Below are positions 18,224-28,256 of a DNA stretch of 41,874 bases, piece by piece (the first letter of the stretch is position 1; every line of letters begins with the position of its first letter). Made by a program: the position numbers and the translations under genes. The DNA is from Amoebophilaceae bacterium (GTDB lineage Bacteria; Bacteroidota; Bacteroidia; Cytophagales; Amoebophilaceae), in the NCBI GenBank assembly GCA_011524725.1, contig WTJV01000005.1, positions 16,709 through 58,582 on the forward strand, written 5' to 3'. A model generated the notes under the pieces. That model searched no databases, was not told where the DNA came from, and worked only from the letters and a program-made list of their open reading frames with translations.

Positions 18224-18628
18224 AATAGTAAATTTGAGGATAACGGAGATAAGTTGTAAAAACGTATTTCTATCAAAAACAATCAAACAATCACGGGTAT
18301 AACGCACTACTGTTTTCGAAAGACAATAATGTATCTAGGCAGCTAACGGCACGGAACAAGGCCAAGTGCTTTATACCATTTATCCGTATGACACAAATCA
18401 ATATGGCCTATGAAAGCACCCCAAAAAGATACAGAAGCACATAGCGCTCGCCTACAATACGGAATACAACTACATCCTCGAGTTTTACTAGCGCCAAAAT
18501 AAGTACTAATTTCAAGATTTGGGGCAAAAAATAGGCAAGTAGCCTATCCACTAAAAGTGGCGAAAATAGTGTTTAGACAGCATGGTTCGGACACACACAT
18601 GCTTGACTTGCGTATCTAAAGAGGCACT
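18224..18628. other. 405-bp divergent region, no gene seen
   Basis: This separates the HTH gene from the PBP gene. Two short hairpins lie near 18533-18560 (aggc-aagta-gcct and ccact-aaa-agtgg). Promoters for both genes should be here; none matches the full Bacteroidota consensus by eye. Confidence 0.4.
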
Positions 18629-21007
18629 ATGCGCCTTAATTACCGCAATACGATGACTGTATGTAAGCAAAATAAGTCTACAAAAAAGCTTATCCGAACT
18701 ATGTGGATCGCTTTTTTATGCTTTCTGGGCATAGCCCCGCTGTATTTCTTTACGGTCAAGATCAACCTTTGGAATCTTTATGGCACACTGCCTTCTCTAG
18801 CTGTGCTAGAAAACCCCAAAAGCGATCTTTCTTCGGAGTTGTACGCATCAGATGGCGTCTTACTCGGTAAATACTTTAGAAATAATAGAAGCTCTGCAAC
18901 GTATGAAGGAATTTCTCAAAGTGTAATCAATGCTTTACTAGCTACGGAAGACTGTAGATTTGAAACCCATGCTGGTATTGACCTCAAAGGACTCTATAGA
19001 GTTCTTGTGCTTTCCATTCTCCTGCAAAAAAACAAAGGAGGTGGGAGCACGCTAACACAGCAGCTGGCTAAGAACCTATTTAAGACTAGGAGTGAGAGAT
19101 ATAAAGGACTTCTTAGTAATATACCCCTGATCAAGACAGCTGTTTTAAAAACCAAAGAGTGGATTGTAGCGACGCAGCTTGAGCAAGCCTATACAAAAAA
19201 GGAAATCATCACGATGTACCTGAATACCGTCAACTTTGGAAGCAATGCGCTAGGTATCAAGGTGGCTGCTAAGACTTACTTCAATACTACACCCGACTCG
19301 TTAAGCATAGAACAAGCTGCCTTGCTAGTAGGGCTCCTGAAAGCCCCCTCTTACTACAGCCCTATTAAATATCCAGAGAGAGCACGCAAAAGGAGAAATA
19401 GGGTGCTAGCACAGCTTTATAAATACCAGCTAATAACGCCAGAAGATTACGAGCAGTTAAAACCCCAGCCCATTGCACTGGAATACAAGATAGAAGATCA
19501 CAACGTGGGATTAGCTACCTATTTCCGATCCGCTATTCGCGATTTTCTACTACAATGGGCACATCAACATGGTTATGATCTGTTTGCAGACGGTTTAAAA
19601 ATACATACAACTATCGATAGCCGCTTACAGGAACATGCTGAAACAGCGGTTACAACACACATGCAGGTATTGCAGCAAAGCTTCGAGAAGCACTGGGAAG
19701 GAGCCAATCCATGGATTGACCAAGAGGGAAACGAAATGGATCGTTTTATTGAAACAGCAGCCAAACGTACAACATATTATAAACGTCTTGTAGAAGAATA
19801 TGGAGTAGATGAAGATACGATCAGCGCTTTCATGCATACACCAGTAGCTACCAAGCTATTTTCCTGGGAGGGAGAAATAGATGCAGTCATGAGTCCCATC
19901 GATGTGCTTCGATATAACAAAAGACTACTTCATACTGGTTTTATGGCTATGGAGCCACATACAGGGCACATCAAGGCCTGGGTGGGAGGCATCGACTACA
20001 AGCATTTTCAGTACGACCATGTCATGCAAGGCAAGCGGCAACCTGGCTCTGCATTTAAGCCTATCGTATATGCCGCTGCCATTGACAATGGGTACATGCC
20101 TTGGCAAGAAGTAGTAGATGCACCCGTCACCTTTAGCGTACCAGGTGATCCTCCCATTTGGATGCCACGCAATTGGAACAAGAAGTACACAGGTAAGAAA
20201 ATGACCCTACGTCAAGCCATGGCAAGATCCGTAAACTCGATCACGGCATATCTAATGAAGCAGCTTGGGCCAGCGCTGGTGGTAGACTATGCCAGAAGAC
20301 TAGGGATCAAGAGTCCTTTGGATCCAGTACCTTCTTTGTGTCTAGGATCTGGCGATGTGTCTGTTTACGAGCTGGTAGGGGCTTATAGCACTTTCATGAA
20401 CAAGGGCGTTTGGACAGCCCCGCTATTCATTACCCGTATTGAGGACAAGAATGGCCGGGTGCTGGAGACGTTTACGCCCCAAAAGCAAGAGGCCGTTAGC
20501 GATAAAACTGCTTATTTGATGCTACACATGCTCAAAGGTACCATAGAAGAACCGGGCGGCACCTCTAGAGGAATCACACAAGCCATCCGGGAAGAAAATG
20601 AGATTTGTGGAAAAACGGGTACTACTTCCAATCAGTCTGATGGGTGGTTTGTCGGTATGGCGAGAGGCTTGTGTGCCGGTGTTTGGGTGGGAGGAGAAGA
20701 CCGATGTATTCACTTCAGAAATTTAGGTCTAGGGAGTGGAGCACGCACAGCCCGACCCATATGGGAAAAATTTATGCTTAGTATCTATGCAGATCCTGAA
20801 CTACCTTACGAGAAAGGTCCACTGACTGACTACGCACGCCCTGACGACTTAAGCATCCCTACGCAACCCCATGAGGAGGATCTTAAAACAACACCTTCAA
20901 CCCAGGAAGTAATTCATACAGACGCTATAAGCGTAGAGGAATCTACAGCAGATACAGACCTAAATAAAGAGGTAGATATAAAACTAGATGTGAATAAGAT
21001 ATTCTGA
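18629..21007 (+). CDS. mrcA: class A penicillin-binding protein (bifunctional PBP1)
   Basis: It polymerises lipid II and cross-links the peptides of peptidoglycan. The 792 residues have a cytoplasmic basic N-terminus and a membrane anchor at about 25-46. The glycosyltransferase 51 domain has the catalytic Glu in ATEDCRFETHAGID (about 107) and GGSTLTQQLAKNLF (about 137-151). The transpeptidase domain has SAFK (Ser about 473), SVN (about 534-536) and KTGT (about 660-663). The C-terminal 60 residues are acidic and low in complexity. uvrC starts 6 bp after the stop, so they are probably cotranscribed. Whether it is PBP1a or 1b type cannot be settled. Confidence 0.95.
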   Translation: MRLNYRNTMTVCKQNKSTKKLIRTMWIAFLCFLGIAPLYFFTVKINLWNLYGTLPSLAVLENPKSDLSSELYASDGVLLGKYFRNNRSSATYEGISQSVINALLATEDCRFETHAGIDLKGLYRVLVLSILLQKNKGGGSTLTQQLAKNLFKTRSERYKGLLSNIPLIKTAVLKTKEWIVATQLEQAYTKKEIITMYLNTVNFGSNALGIKVAAKTYFNTTPDSLSIEQAALLVGLLKAPSYYSPIKYPERARKRRNRVLAQLYKYQLITPEDYEQLKPQPIALEYKIEDHNVGLATYFRSAIRDFLLQWAHQHGYDLFADGLKIHTTIDSRLQEHAETAVTTHMQVLQQSFEKHWEGANPWIDQEGNEMDRFIETAAKRTTYYKRLVEEYGVDEDTISAFMHTPVATKLFSWEGEIDAVMSPIDVLRYNKRLLHTGFMAMEPHTGHIKAWVGGIDYKHFQYDHVMQGKRQPGSAFKPIVYAAAIDNGYMPWQEVVDAPVTFSVPGDPPIWMPRNWNKKYTGKKMTLRQAMARSVNSITAYLMKQLGPALVVDYARRLGIKSPLDPVPSLCLGSGDVSVYELVGAYSTFMNKGVWTAPLFITRIEDKNGRVLETFTPQKQEAVSDKTAYLMLHMLKGTIEEPGGTSRGITQAIREENEICGKTGTTSNQSDGWFVGMARGLCAGVWVGGEDRCIHFRNLGLGSGARTARPIWEKFMLSIYADPELPYEKGPLTDYARPDDLSIPTQPHEEDLKTTPSTQEVIHTDAISVEESTADTDLNKEVDIKLDVNKIF

Positions 21008-21013
21008 ATACAC

Positions 21014-22804
21014 ATGGAAGTAACCCGATACACACCCAAGGATGTTCGCTCGCTGGCTAAGCAACCTGGTGTGTATCGCTTTTACAATCAACAAGGGGAA
21101 CTCATCTATGTCGGCAAGGCAAAAGATCTAAGAAAACGGGTGAGTAGTTATTTCGGCAATTCCAAGCAACATAACCTCAAAACCCGTAGGATGGTGACCG
21201 AGATAGCAACCATTGAATATACCATTGTAAACTCCGAGTATGAAGCTTTGCTGCTAGAGAATAACCTGATCAAGAAGAATCAACCTCGATACAATATTCT
21301 TCTCAAAGACGGTAGGACCTATCCCTACATCTGTATCACCCAAGAGCGCTTCCCTAGGGTAATCCCCACACGCAAAGTATCTCCTCAGTTAGGTCAATAT
21401 TATGGTCCGTTCACTGATCTTAGGGCCATGTATCGCATCTTGTCATTAATCAAACAATTATACCCGCTACGAACGTGTGCCCATAACTTATCAGAAAAGA
21501 GTGTGACCACAGGCAAGTTTAAAGTCTGCTTAGAGTACCACATCGGTAACTGTAAAGGGCCTTGTGAAGGATTACAGGACGAATTATCTTACAACCAAGA
21601 CATAGGGCAAATCAGGCACCTGCTAAAAGGCAATCTGGGTGCCATTAACAAAGATCTAAAAGAAAGAATGCACCAAGCCTCCCATGCACTAGCGTATGAA
21701 GAAGCACAAGCATGTAAAGAAAAATTAGACGCCTTGACAGCCTACCAAGTCAAATCATTGGTCATCAATCCTAAAGTAGGCGACCTAGATGTGTTTGGTA
21801 TGGTGTCTGACAAATATGGTGCTTTTGTGAGCTATCTGCAGATCAAGAGCGGATCGATCACCTTCACGCAGACGGTAGAACTGAAGAAGAAGTTAGACGA
21901 AGCGGACAGCGAGCTACTACCACTAGTGATCCTGAATTTTAGAGAAAAATACAACAGCGAAGCCAAAGAAGTATTGACCAACCTGCCCCTGTCGATCAGT
22001 ATCGATACCCTGTCGCTGATAGTACCCAAGATAGGAGATAAGAAAAAGCTCGTCATGCTAGCCGTTAAGAATGCACTTTTCTTTAAAAAAGAGCGGTTCA
22101 CCAAGAATGAGCAATACCAAAAGAAAGCCAACAAAACACTCGTTTTACTGCAACAAGATCTGCAACTCCAACACCTCCCCCTGCACATCGAGTGCTTCGA
22201 TAACTCGAATCTTCAAGGAAGTCATCCAGTAGCATCTATGGTATGCTTTAAGCACGGTAAGCCAGCTAAAAGTGAATATCGCCATTTTAATATCAAGACC
22301 GTCACAGGGCCCGACGACTTTGCCTCGATGCGTGAGGTAGTGCATAGGCGATACAAGAGGCTGGTGGACGAAAAACAAGACTTGCCCGACTTGATCATGA
22401 TTGATGGAGGCAAGGGACAACTCAGTGCTGCTGTGACAGCACTGAAATCAGTAGGCATCTATGGCCAAGTACCTATCATTGGCATCGCCAAGAGGCTGGA
22501 GGAGATATATTATCCAGAAGACCCGTATCCGATGCATATCAGCAAGCAAGCTGCTTCCTTAAAGCTCGTTCAGCAAATACGCAATGAAGCCCACCGTTTT
22601 GCAATCTCTTTTCATAGAAACAAACGCAGTAAAACAAGCCTCCAAAGTGAACTAGAAGCCATTCCTGGGGTAGGACCACAAACGATCCGTAAGTTGTTGT
22701 TACACTTCAAATCTGTCAAAAATATCAAAGAAGCCAGCGAAGAAACATTGGCCAAACACATCGGGAATAAAAAAGCTGCTTTACTCAAATCGGCATGGGC
22801 ATAA
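21014..22804 (+). CDS. uvrC: excinuclease ABC subunit C
   Basis: It makes both incisions in nucleotide excision repair. The 596 residues show the GIY-YIG nuclease (PGVYRFYNQQGELIYVGKAKDLRKRV, about 19-43) for the 3' cut, a Cys cluster (CLEYHIGNCKGPCEG), a UvrB-binding UVR segment near 210-240, the RNase H-like nuclease (ECFDNSNLQG, DGGKGQL) for the 5' cut, and a C-terminal helix-hairpin-helix (IPGVGPQTIRKLL). Length is normal. It follows the PBP gene by 6 bp. Its partner UvrB is at 37187. Confidence 0.97.
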   Translation: MEVTRYTPKDVRSLAKQPGVYRFYNQQGELIYVGKAKDLRKRVSSYFGNSKQHNLKTRRMVTEIATIEYTIVNSEYEALLLENNLIKKNQPRYNILLKDGRTYPYICITQERFPRVIPTRKVSPQLGQYYGPFTDLRAMYRILSLIKQLYPLRTCAHNLSEKSVTTGKFKVCLEYHIGNCKGPCEGLQDELSYNQDIGQIRHLLKGNLGAINKDLKERMHQASHALAYEEAQACKEKLDALTAYQVKSLVINPKVGDLDVFGMVSDKYGAFVSYLQIKSGSITFTQTVELKKKLDEADSELLPLVILNFREKYNSEAKEVLTNLPLSISIDTLSLIVPKIGDKKKLVMLAVKNALFFKKERFTKNEQYQKKANKTLVLLQQDLQLQHLPLHIECFDNSNLQGSHPVASMVCFKHGKPAKSEYRHFNIKTVTGPDDFASMREVVHRRYKRLVDEKQDLPDLIMIDGGKGQLSAAVTALKSVGIYGQVPIIGIAKRLEEIYYPEDPYPMHISKQAASLKLVQQIRNEAHRFAISFHRNKRSKTSLQSELEAIPGVGPQTIRKLLLHFKSVKNIKEASEETLAKHIGNKKAALLKSAWA

Positions 22805-23225
22805 GAGCGCCATTGATGACTGCTGGCGACTAGACGTAAAAAGACAAAATGCGCCCCGCACACGTGGATTGCGCGGTACTTCAGTGCCCGATACGGGACT
22901 TGGCGCGCTCGCTGGCCTATATTTCGGGGTCAAGATACGCATTCATCAATGCAAAGCAAATCATTCAGCATTTTTTCTACCGCGCTAGAAAATGTCGCCT
23001 TGGTGGAGAGTGCGTCAAGAGATACGCAAGCCGTGGCTTGCCCAGCGAGGGGGTACTGCTCTTAATCTCGCCAACTAAAAATTAAAAAGCCCCCTGCAAT
23101 GAATTGCTACAACCCAACGCAGTAGTGATATCACAAGAAGAGATCGAGTATATCAACAAAATTTCATATTTTTGTGCCTTGGCGTTAGGAATATAACGTA
23201 ATGCCTACCTGACCAAGACCACGCA
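22805..23225. other. 421-bp intergenic region with a degenerate repeat copy
   Basis: The left part (22840-22930) is more GC-rich than its surroundings and is not recognised. A decayed repeat copy lies at 22990-23077. TATTTTTG at 23167-23174 matches the Bacteroidota -7 box TAnnTTTG before the GT5-like gene, but no TTTG is found at the -33 position. A 78-codon frame (22849-23085) runs through the repeat and is not called. Confidence 0.5.
22990..23077 (+). repeat. degenerate, internally deleted copy of the TA-flanked element
   Basis: The segment aatgtcgccttggtggagag is the core shared with the other copies, and the right part (cttaatctcgccaacta) resembles the CTTAAGGGGCGACTA end. The left end is missing. 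It is the most eroded copy in the window. Confidence 0.6.
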
Positions 23226-24029
23226 ATGGCTAAGTTGAGAATACTTTATGCTTCTAGTGAAATAGCCCCTTTTCTTGCGACTTCTTCTGTTGCTGATTTT
23301 GTGAGAAGGCTCCCCCAGTATATGCAAGAGAAAGGTCTAGAAATCAGAATATTAGTCCCTAGGTTTGGTCTGATTAATGAAAGAAAAAATAGGCTCCATG
23401 AGGTAGTAAGGCTATCAGGCATGCATATTGCAGTACATAGTGATGCAAAGCCTTTGATTATCAAGGTAGCTTCTATCCCCAACACCAAACTTCAGGTGTA
23501 CTTTATCGATAACGAAGATTATTTCAAAAGAAAGGCGGTGTTCTACGACAAGGATAACCATTTCTTTAAGGATAATGACGCAAGAACCGTATTCTTCTGT
23601 AAGGGTGTTTTAGAGACAGTAAAGAAACTCGGCTGGGCACCTGACGTTGTTCACTGCCATGATTGGATGACTAGCTTGATCCCTATGTATCTGAAAACAG
23701 TCTATCGCCGCGACCCCATCTTCGAAAAATCAAAAGTTATATTTACGCTCTATAACAGACCTTTCTCTTACAAGTTTGATAAGGATTTTGTAGAGAAAGT
23801 AAAAATGGTAGGACTGAGGAAAGACAAGCTAGGAGCACTGACTTCTAATGACTTTCAAGGACTGACTCATGCGGGGGCCAAATATGCAGATAGTGTAGTC
23901 GGAGCGGAGGTGCTTCAGAATGAACACTTCAAGGATCTACTCGATGACAAGGCTTTGCGCTACATAGAAAACACCGAGGAAGGGCTAGAGGCTTACTACA
24001 AACTTTATAAAAAGCTAACACGTACCTAG
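23226..24029 (+). CDS. starch-synthase-like (GT5 N-terminal domain only) protein
   Basis: The 267 residues align with the N-terminal Rossmann domain of glycogen/starch synthases (ILYASSEIAPFL at the start, DVVHCHDWMTSLIPMYLK at about 139-156). The C-terminal GT-B half is absent. The ADP-glucose loop, normally K-T-G-G-L, reads A-T-S-S-V here (residues about 18-22), so ordinary glucosyl transfer is unlikely. Short proteins of this type, with the same RLHEVVRLSGM and NEDYFKRKAVF blocks, are conserved in Bacteroidota and have no established role. It stands alone, with a repeat element starting 19 bp after the stop. Confidence 0.85.
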   Translation: MAKLRILYASSEIAPFLATSSVADFVRRLPQYMQEKGLEIRILVPRFGLINERKNRLHEVVRLSGMHIAVHSDAKPLIIKVASIPNTKLQVYFIDNEDYFKRKAVFYDKDNHFFKDNDARTVFFCKGVLETVKKLGWAPDVVHCHDWMTSLIPMYLKTVYRRDPIFEKSKVIFTLYNRPFSYKFDKDFVEKVKMVGLRKDKLGALTSNDFQGLTHAGAKYADSVVGAEVLQNEHFKDLLDDKALRYIENTEEGLEAYYKLYKKLTRT

Positions 24030-24047
24030 CAAAAAACAAAACCTAGT

Positions 24048-24616
24048 TAGTTGCCCCTTAAGAAAGGGAAATTGCATCAATGATAACGTGTGCAGTAATA
24101 TTTTTACCCGAATTTTATCTAAAAAAGACTAGCGAAAAACGCAAGAAAAGTGTGATTTCCCTTCAAAACCTTGCAGAAAATGCAAAAAGTAGGCAAAAAG
24201 ATCGGTCGCTGTGGTTACGAGCACGGATCTAAACTCGGCCCTTCGGCCCTCAAACAGTAGATGCCCCTTAACGGCCTACGGCTGCGGATTTCTTAACGCG
24301 CTCTCCACCAAAGCGACAATTCTCCGTTACCTCATCTCTAAGATACTGTAGTATTCAAAGGACCCGCCTAGGGGATTAGGGCGTGAGCTTAGCGCTGCGT
24401 CAGGCGCAAAGCGAGGCACTGTCTGAGCACACCTTCGGTGTGCAAGTTTGGCTCGTCTGCGCCTAAGAGCAAGCCAAGGCAGTCCGGTTCCCTCAGCGGT
24501 GACTTTTTTCGGTTCCTTTTTGTGTGGTAGACAAAAAGGAACGCCCGCCCGGCGAGGGCAAATCACGTATACTTCGCTGAGTACTGTGCTTGGAAGTGAG
24601 TTGTTAAGGCTCAACT
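24048..24616 (-). repeat. TA-flanked inverted-repeat element, intact 569-bp copy
   Basis: This is an inverted, uninterrupted paralogue of the copy at 3900-5347, close to identical over its left half. It reads TA-GTTGCCCCTTAAG at 24048 and CTTAAGGCTCAAC-TA in complementary form at 24616 (TTAAGGCTCAAC-TA). It provides the empty site (CTAG near 24368) for the IS in the other copy. It fills the whole gap between the convergent GT5-like gene and gltX, ending 2 bp before the gltX stop codon. Confidence 0.9.
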
Positions 24617-24618
24617 AG

Positions 24619-26157
24619 TTAAGTGTGAGTGATCGGTCTTGCAAGAAAGAAGGTCTTGATTCTTGCGACACACTCCTCTCGTCCTAGAAGTTCCATGCTC
24701 TGCATGAGGTCTGGACCGGTTCCAGAACCTGTTAGGGCTACTCGTAGTACGGGCATGATGAAGCCCATTTTCACAGACCGGGCTACGGCCAAAGAAGTTA
24801 GGATTCCTTTGATAACGTCGCCCTGAAAAGATTGGAGCGCTTCAAGGGGAGCAATGAAGTCCTGTAATACTAAGCGCACCTGAGCATTCCACTTCGTTTC
24901 GAGTGCCTTGTCGTCATAGGCGTCTGGCTGGACAAAGAAGTGTCTCCCTTGCTGCCAAAAATCTTGAGGGAAGACTGCCCGCTCTTTTATAAGTTGACAA
25001 ACCTGAATAGCCTTTTCGTGCGTGTAAGCGATCTTATTTTCTTCTAGTGCTTGGGTCAGGTAGGCAAAAAGGGTCTTATCAGACTTGACTTTTAGGTATT
25101 GCTGATTGAACCACTCAGCTTTTTGTATAGCGAACCTGATACCAGACTTACCTACCCTTTCAATGGCGAAGGACCGAATAAGGTCTTCTTTGCTGAAAAT
25201 CTCTTGCTGGCTACCAGGATTCCAACCCAGCAATGCCATAAAGTTAAGCATAGCCTCCGGTAGGTAGCCTTTCTCGCGAAACCCTGGCGTGTATTCACCT
25301 GTATCAGGATCCTGCCAAGCCAGCGGAAATATAGGAAATCCATACTTGTCAGCGTCTCTTTTGCTGAGCTTACCAGTACCTTCAGGCTTAAGGAGTAGGG
25401 GAAGATGGGCAAACTGTGGCATCGATCCTTCCCAGCCTAAGCACTGATAGAGCAACACATGGATAGGAGTGGAGGGAATCCATTCTTCCCCTCTGATAAC
25501 GTGGGTAATCTCCATCAGATAGTCATCGATCACATTGGCAAAATGATAGGTAGGTATTCCGTCTGATTTTATCAAAATCTTATCATCCAGAACGGCGGTA
25601 GATACTTTGATCCAGCCCCTGATCAGGTCATGGAAGCGGATGTCTTCTTGATGAGGCACCTTGATGCGGATGACATGAGGTACACCAGCCCGCAACATAT
25701 CGGCTACTTCCTCTTGGGGCAATGTCAAAGAATTTCTCATCCACCCCCTACTAATAGCATTGTATTGTGGGGCAGCTACTCTAGCAGCCTTCAGTCGCGC
25801 ACGCATAGCATCCAATTCCTCTGGGGTATCAAATGCATAGTACGCTTTTCCAGCAGCGACCAACTGAGCAGCATAACGTTGGTAAATTGCTTTTCTCTCA
25901 GATTGTCTGTAGGGGCCATAAGTACCGCCTTGGGTAGGGCCCTCATCAGCTTCTATGCCTAGCCACTGCAGCGTATTCACAATATAGGCCTCTGCGCCAG
26001 CAACAAAGCGTGCCTGGTCTGTATCCTCAATCCTCACGATCAACTTGCCCTGATGTTTCCTAGCAAACAAATAGTTGTACAACGCAGTTCTGACACCGCC
26101 GATGTGTAACGCCCCCGTAGGACTTGGTGCAAATCTTACTCTTACCGTTTCTTGCAT
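24619..26157 (-). CDS. gltX: glutamyl-tRNA synthetase
   Basis: A class I synthetase charging tRNA-Glu. The 512 residues start at an ATG and run directly into RFAPSPTGALHIGGVRTALYN, with the HIGH motif as HIGG (18-21). The second signature is KLSKR (about 262-266), the usual GluRS form of KMSKS. The catalytic region RGEEWIPSTPIH is intact and the C-terminal anticodon-binding domain is complete. TACTTTTG on the minus strand (26177-26184) matches the -7 box TAnnTTTG about 20 bp upstream. Its stop lies 2 bp from a repeat element. Confidence 0.97.
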   Translation of the reverse strand: MQETVRVRFAPSPTGALHIGGVRTALYNYLFARKHQGKLIVRIEDTDQARFVAGAEAYIVNTLQWLGIEADEGPTQGGTYGPYRQSERKAIYQRYAAQLVAAGKAYYAFDTPEELDAMRARLKAARVAAPQYNAISRGWMRNSLTLPQEEVADMLRAGVPHVIRIKVPHQEDIRFHDLIRGWIKVSTAVLDDKILIKSDGIPTYHFANVIDDYLMEITHVIRGEEWIPSTPIHVLLYQCLGWEGSMPQFAHLPLLLKPEGTGKLSKRDADKYGFPIFPLAWQDPDTGEYTPGFREKGYLPEAMLNFMALLGWNPGSQQEIFSKEDLIRSFAIERVGKSGIRFAIQKAEWFNQQYLKVKSDKTLFAYLTQALEENKIAYTHEKAIQVCQLIKERAVFPQDFWQQGRHFFVQPDAYDDKALETKWNAQVRLVLQDFIAPLEALQSFQGDVIKGILTSLAVARSVKMGFIMPVLRVALTGSGTGPDLMQSMELLGREECVARIKTFFLARPITHT

Positions 26158-26432
26158 AGTATTGGCTTTGAAAACACAAAAGTAAGCAATGCGTAGGATG
26201 TGTATAGTGAATGCGGACAGGCTAACGTCTCTTTCTTCTGTCCGGAGAGAGTCCTCTTTTTGGGGCCTCTGCAGGGTCTAGTTTAGATGCTCTAGGCCTA
26301 AAGCCAGGGCCTTAGCAAGCGCAACCACAACAACAAAGCTTTTTGCTTACTTTTTTACAGGCGAAGGCTTTGAAACTAAGTCTTCTTTCCGTTGCTTTGC
26401 TACGCACACGAACGAAATCTGCCCTTTGCATT

Positions 26433-28211
26433 GTGAATGCGCTGAGATACCTTAATAAATACTTAATACGATATAAGTACCACCTCTTCATGGGAACTTT
26501 GGCTACAGTAGCGGCCAATATCCTATCTATCGTCCCTGCACGCCTTATCAAACACGCTTTTGAGCTGATGCAAAAGGGCATAGCAGGCGACCACACTTTG
26601 ACTGACATCAGTCTCCATGCCAATACTTACAATAGGCTAACGGGAAAAATACTCTTCTACAGCGGGATGATACTACTGGCAACGGTTCTTAGGGGATTGT
26701 TTTCTTTTTTAGCACGCTGGCGTATAGCGGTGGCAGGCAAACGCATAGAGTATGCACTCAAGAATGAGATCTATACGCACTACCAAACACTCCCTTTGCG
26801 CTTTTATAGAAGGAATAATACAGGCGATATGATGGCACGAATCTCGGAAGATGTGAATCAAGTGGGCATGTATCTAGGACCTGCTATAGCACATGGCCTC
26901 AACACCGTCGTTATGCTCCTGATGCTCATTCCCTATATGTTGATAATCAACGCGCACCTAACACGCTATGCAGTACTGCCTATACTCATACTGGCAGCAG
27001 GAACTTATTACATTAGTACGCTTATGAAAGAGCGCGCTGAGACAATACAAGATCAGCTTTCGAGACTAACCACTTTTGTACAAGAGTCTTTTTCTGGCAT
27101 CAGAACGCTACAAGCCTTTGCTCGAGAGGCAAATTCTACTAACGTCTTTGCTGAGCAATGTGACACCTATAAAACGCAATACTTACGCCTAACTACCATC
27201 AATGCCATTTTCTTTCCAGTAACAAGAAGTATTATTGGTTTAGGAGCTGTGCTGGTGGTTTTTGTAGGCGGTCAAGCGGTCATCAGCGGAACTAATACAC
27301 CCGGTAATATTGCTGAGTTTGTCATGTACGTTAACCTGCTAGGGTGGCCCATATTTGCTTTAAGTTGGGTCAATCACATTGTACAAAGGGCAGCAGCCTC
27401 TCAAAAGAGGATCAATGAGTTTCTACAAGAGCGAAACCCAATTACTTCTAAGAAATCGCTTAAGAGCCCTATAAAAGGTAGAATTGCCTTTGAAAATGTG
27501 AGCCTGATCTACCCTAACTCGGGTATTAAGGCATTACAATCCATTAATCTTGAGATAACTCCAGGAAAAATAGTGGCTATCGTAGGGGCTACAGGCGCAG
27601 GGAAATCTACCATTGCCCGTCTCATCAGTCGCCTTGACGACGCAGACACAGGTACCATCACAATAGATGGGATACCTATACAGGACTATGATGTGTCGTT
27701 TTTAAGAGAGCAACTAGGCTACGTACCGCAAGATGCATTACTTTTTTCCGATACCCTCAAAAATAATATCGCCTGGGGTAAGCCTCAGGCTACAGATACG
27801 CAGATCGCGCAAGCAGCCCAGCTAGCAGCTATTTTTGATAGTATTCAAGCGCTTCCCAAGCAAATGGAAACCATGGTAGGCGAGAAAGGCGCAACCCTTT
27901 CAGGTGGACAAAAACAGCGAATTGCTATTGCTAGGGCCCTCATTCGCATACCTAAGATATTGATACTGGATGATTGTCTTTCTGCTGTAGACGCACAAAC
28001 AGCAAGTCATATCTTGCGTAACATCAAGCATACCATGAAAAAGAGTACTACACTCCTGATTTCTCACAATGTAGTAGCGAGTCAACTGGCTGACCAGGTT
28101 TTAGTACTAGAGGAAGGAGTGCTGGTTGAACAAGGCACGCACGAAGAGTTGTTGGCGCATAAAGGCGCTTACTATGCATTGTACAAACAACAGCACACAC
28201 AATTAGTGTGA
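26433..28211 (+). CDS. ABC exporter half-transporter, MdlA-like
   Basis: From a GTG at 26433 the protein has 592 residues and begins NALRYLNKYLIRYKYHLFMG, as homologues do; a TTG at 26343 would add 30 unlike residues. Six membrane helices (about 20-300) precede an ATPase domain with Walker A GATGAGKST (about 385), signature LSGGQKQRIA (about 489), Walker B ILILDDCLSAVD (about 511) and H-loop LISHN. After Walker B the catalytic Glu is Asp (LDD instead of LDE), as in MdlA/YheI-type subunits that often pair with a partner half-transporter. No partner is adjacent; the exporters at 9995 or 35417 are candidates. The permease at 28257 follows after 45 bp. Confidence 0.9.
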   Translation: MNALRYLNKYLIRYKYHLFMGTLATVAANILSIVPARLIKHAFELMQKGIAGDHTLTDISLHANTYNRLTGKILFYSGMILLATVLRGLFSFLARWRIAVAGKRIEYALKNEIYTHYQTLPLRFYRRNNTGDMMARISEDVNQVGMYLGPAIAHGLNTVVMLLMLIPYMLIINAHLTRYAVLPILILAAGTYYISTLMKERAETIQDQLSRLTTFVQESFSGIRTLQAFAREANSTNVFAEQCDTYKTQYLRLTTINAIFFPVTRSIIGLGAVLVVFVGGQAVISGTNTPGNIAEFVMYVNLLGWPIFALSWVNHIVQRAAASQKRINEFLQERNPITSKKSLKSPIKGRIAFENVSLIYPNSGIKALQSINLEITPGKIVAIVGATGAGKSTIARLISRLDDADTGTITIDGIPIQDYDVSFLREQLGYVPQDALLFSDTLKNNIAWGKPQATDTQIAQAAQLAAIFDSIQALPKQMETMVGEKGATLSGGQKQRIAIARALIRIPKILILDDCLSAVDAQTASHILRNIKHTMKKSTTLLISHNVVASQLADQVLVLEEGVLVEQGTHEELLAHKGAYYALYKQQHTQLV

Positions 28212-28256
28212 TTCAAGCAACTTATGTATACCTCTTGTTAAAAACGTCATCATCTT

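Noticed and set aside
22849-23085. 78-codon plus-strand frame after uvrC
   Set aside because: It runs through a degenerate repeat copy and has no recognisable product.
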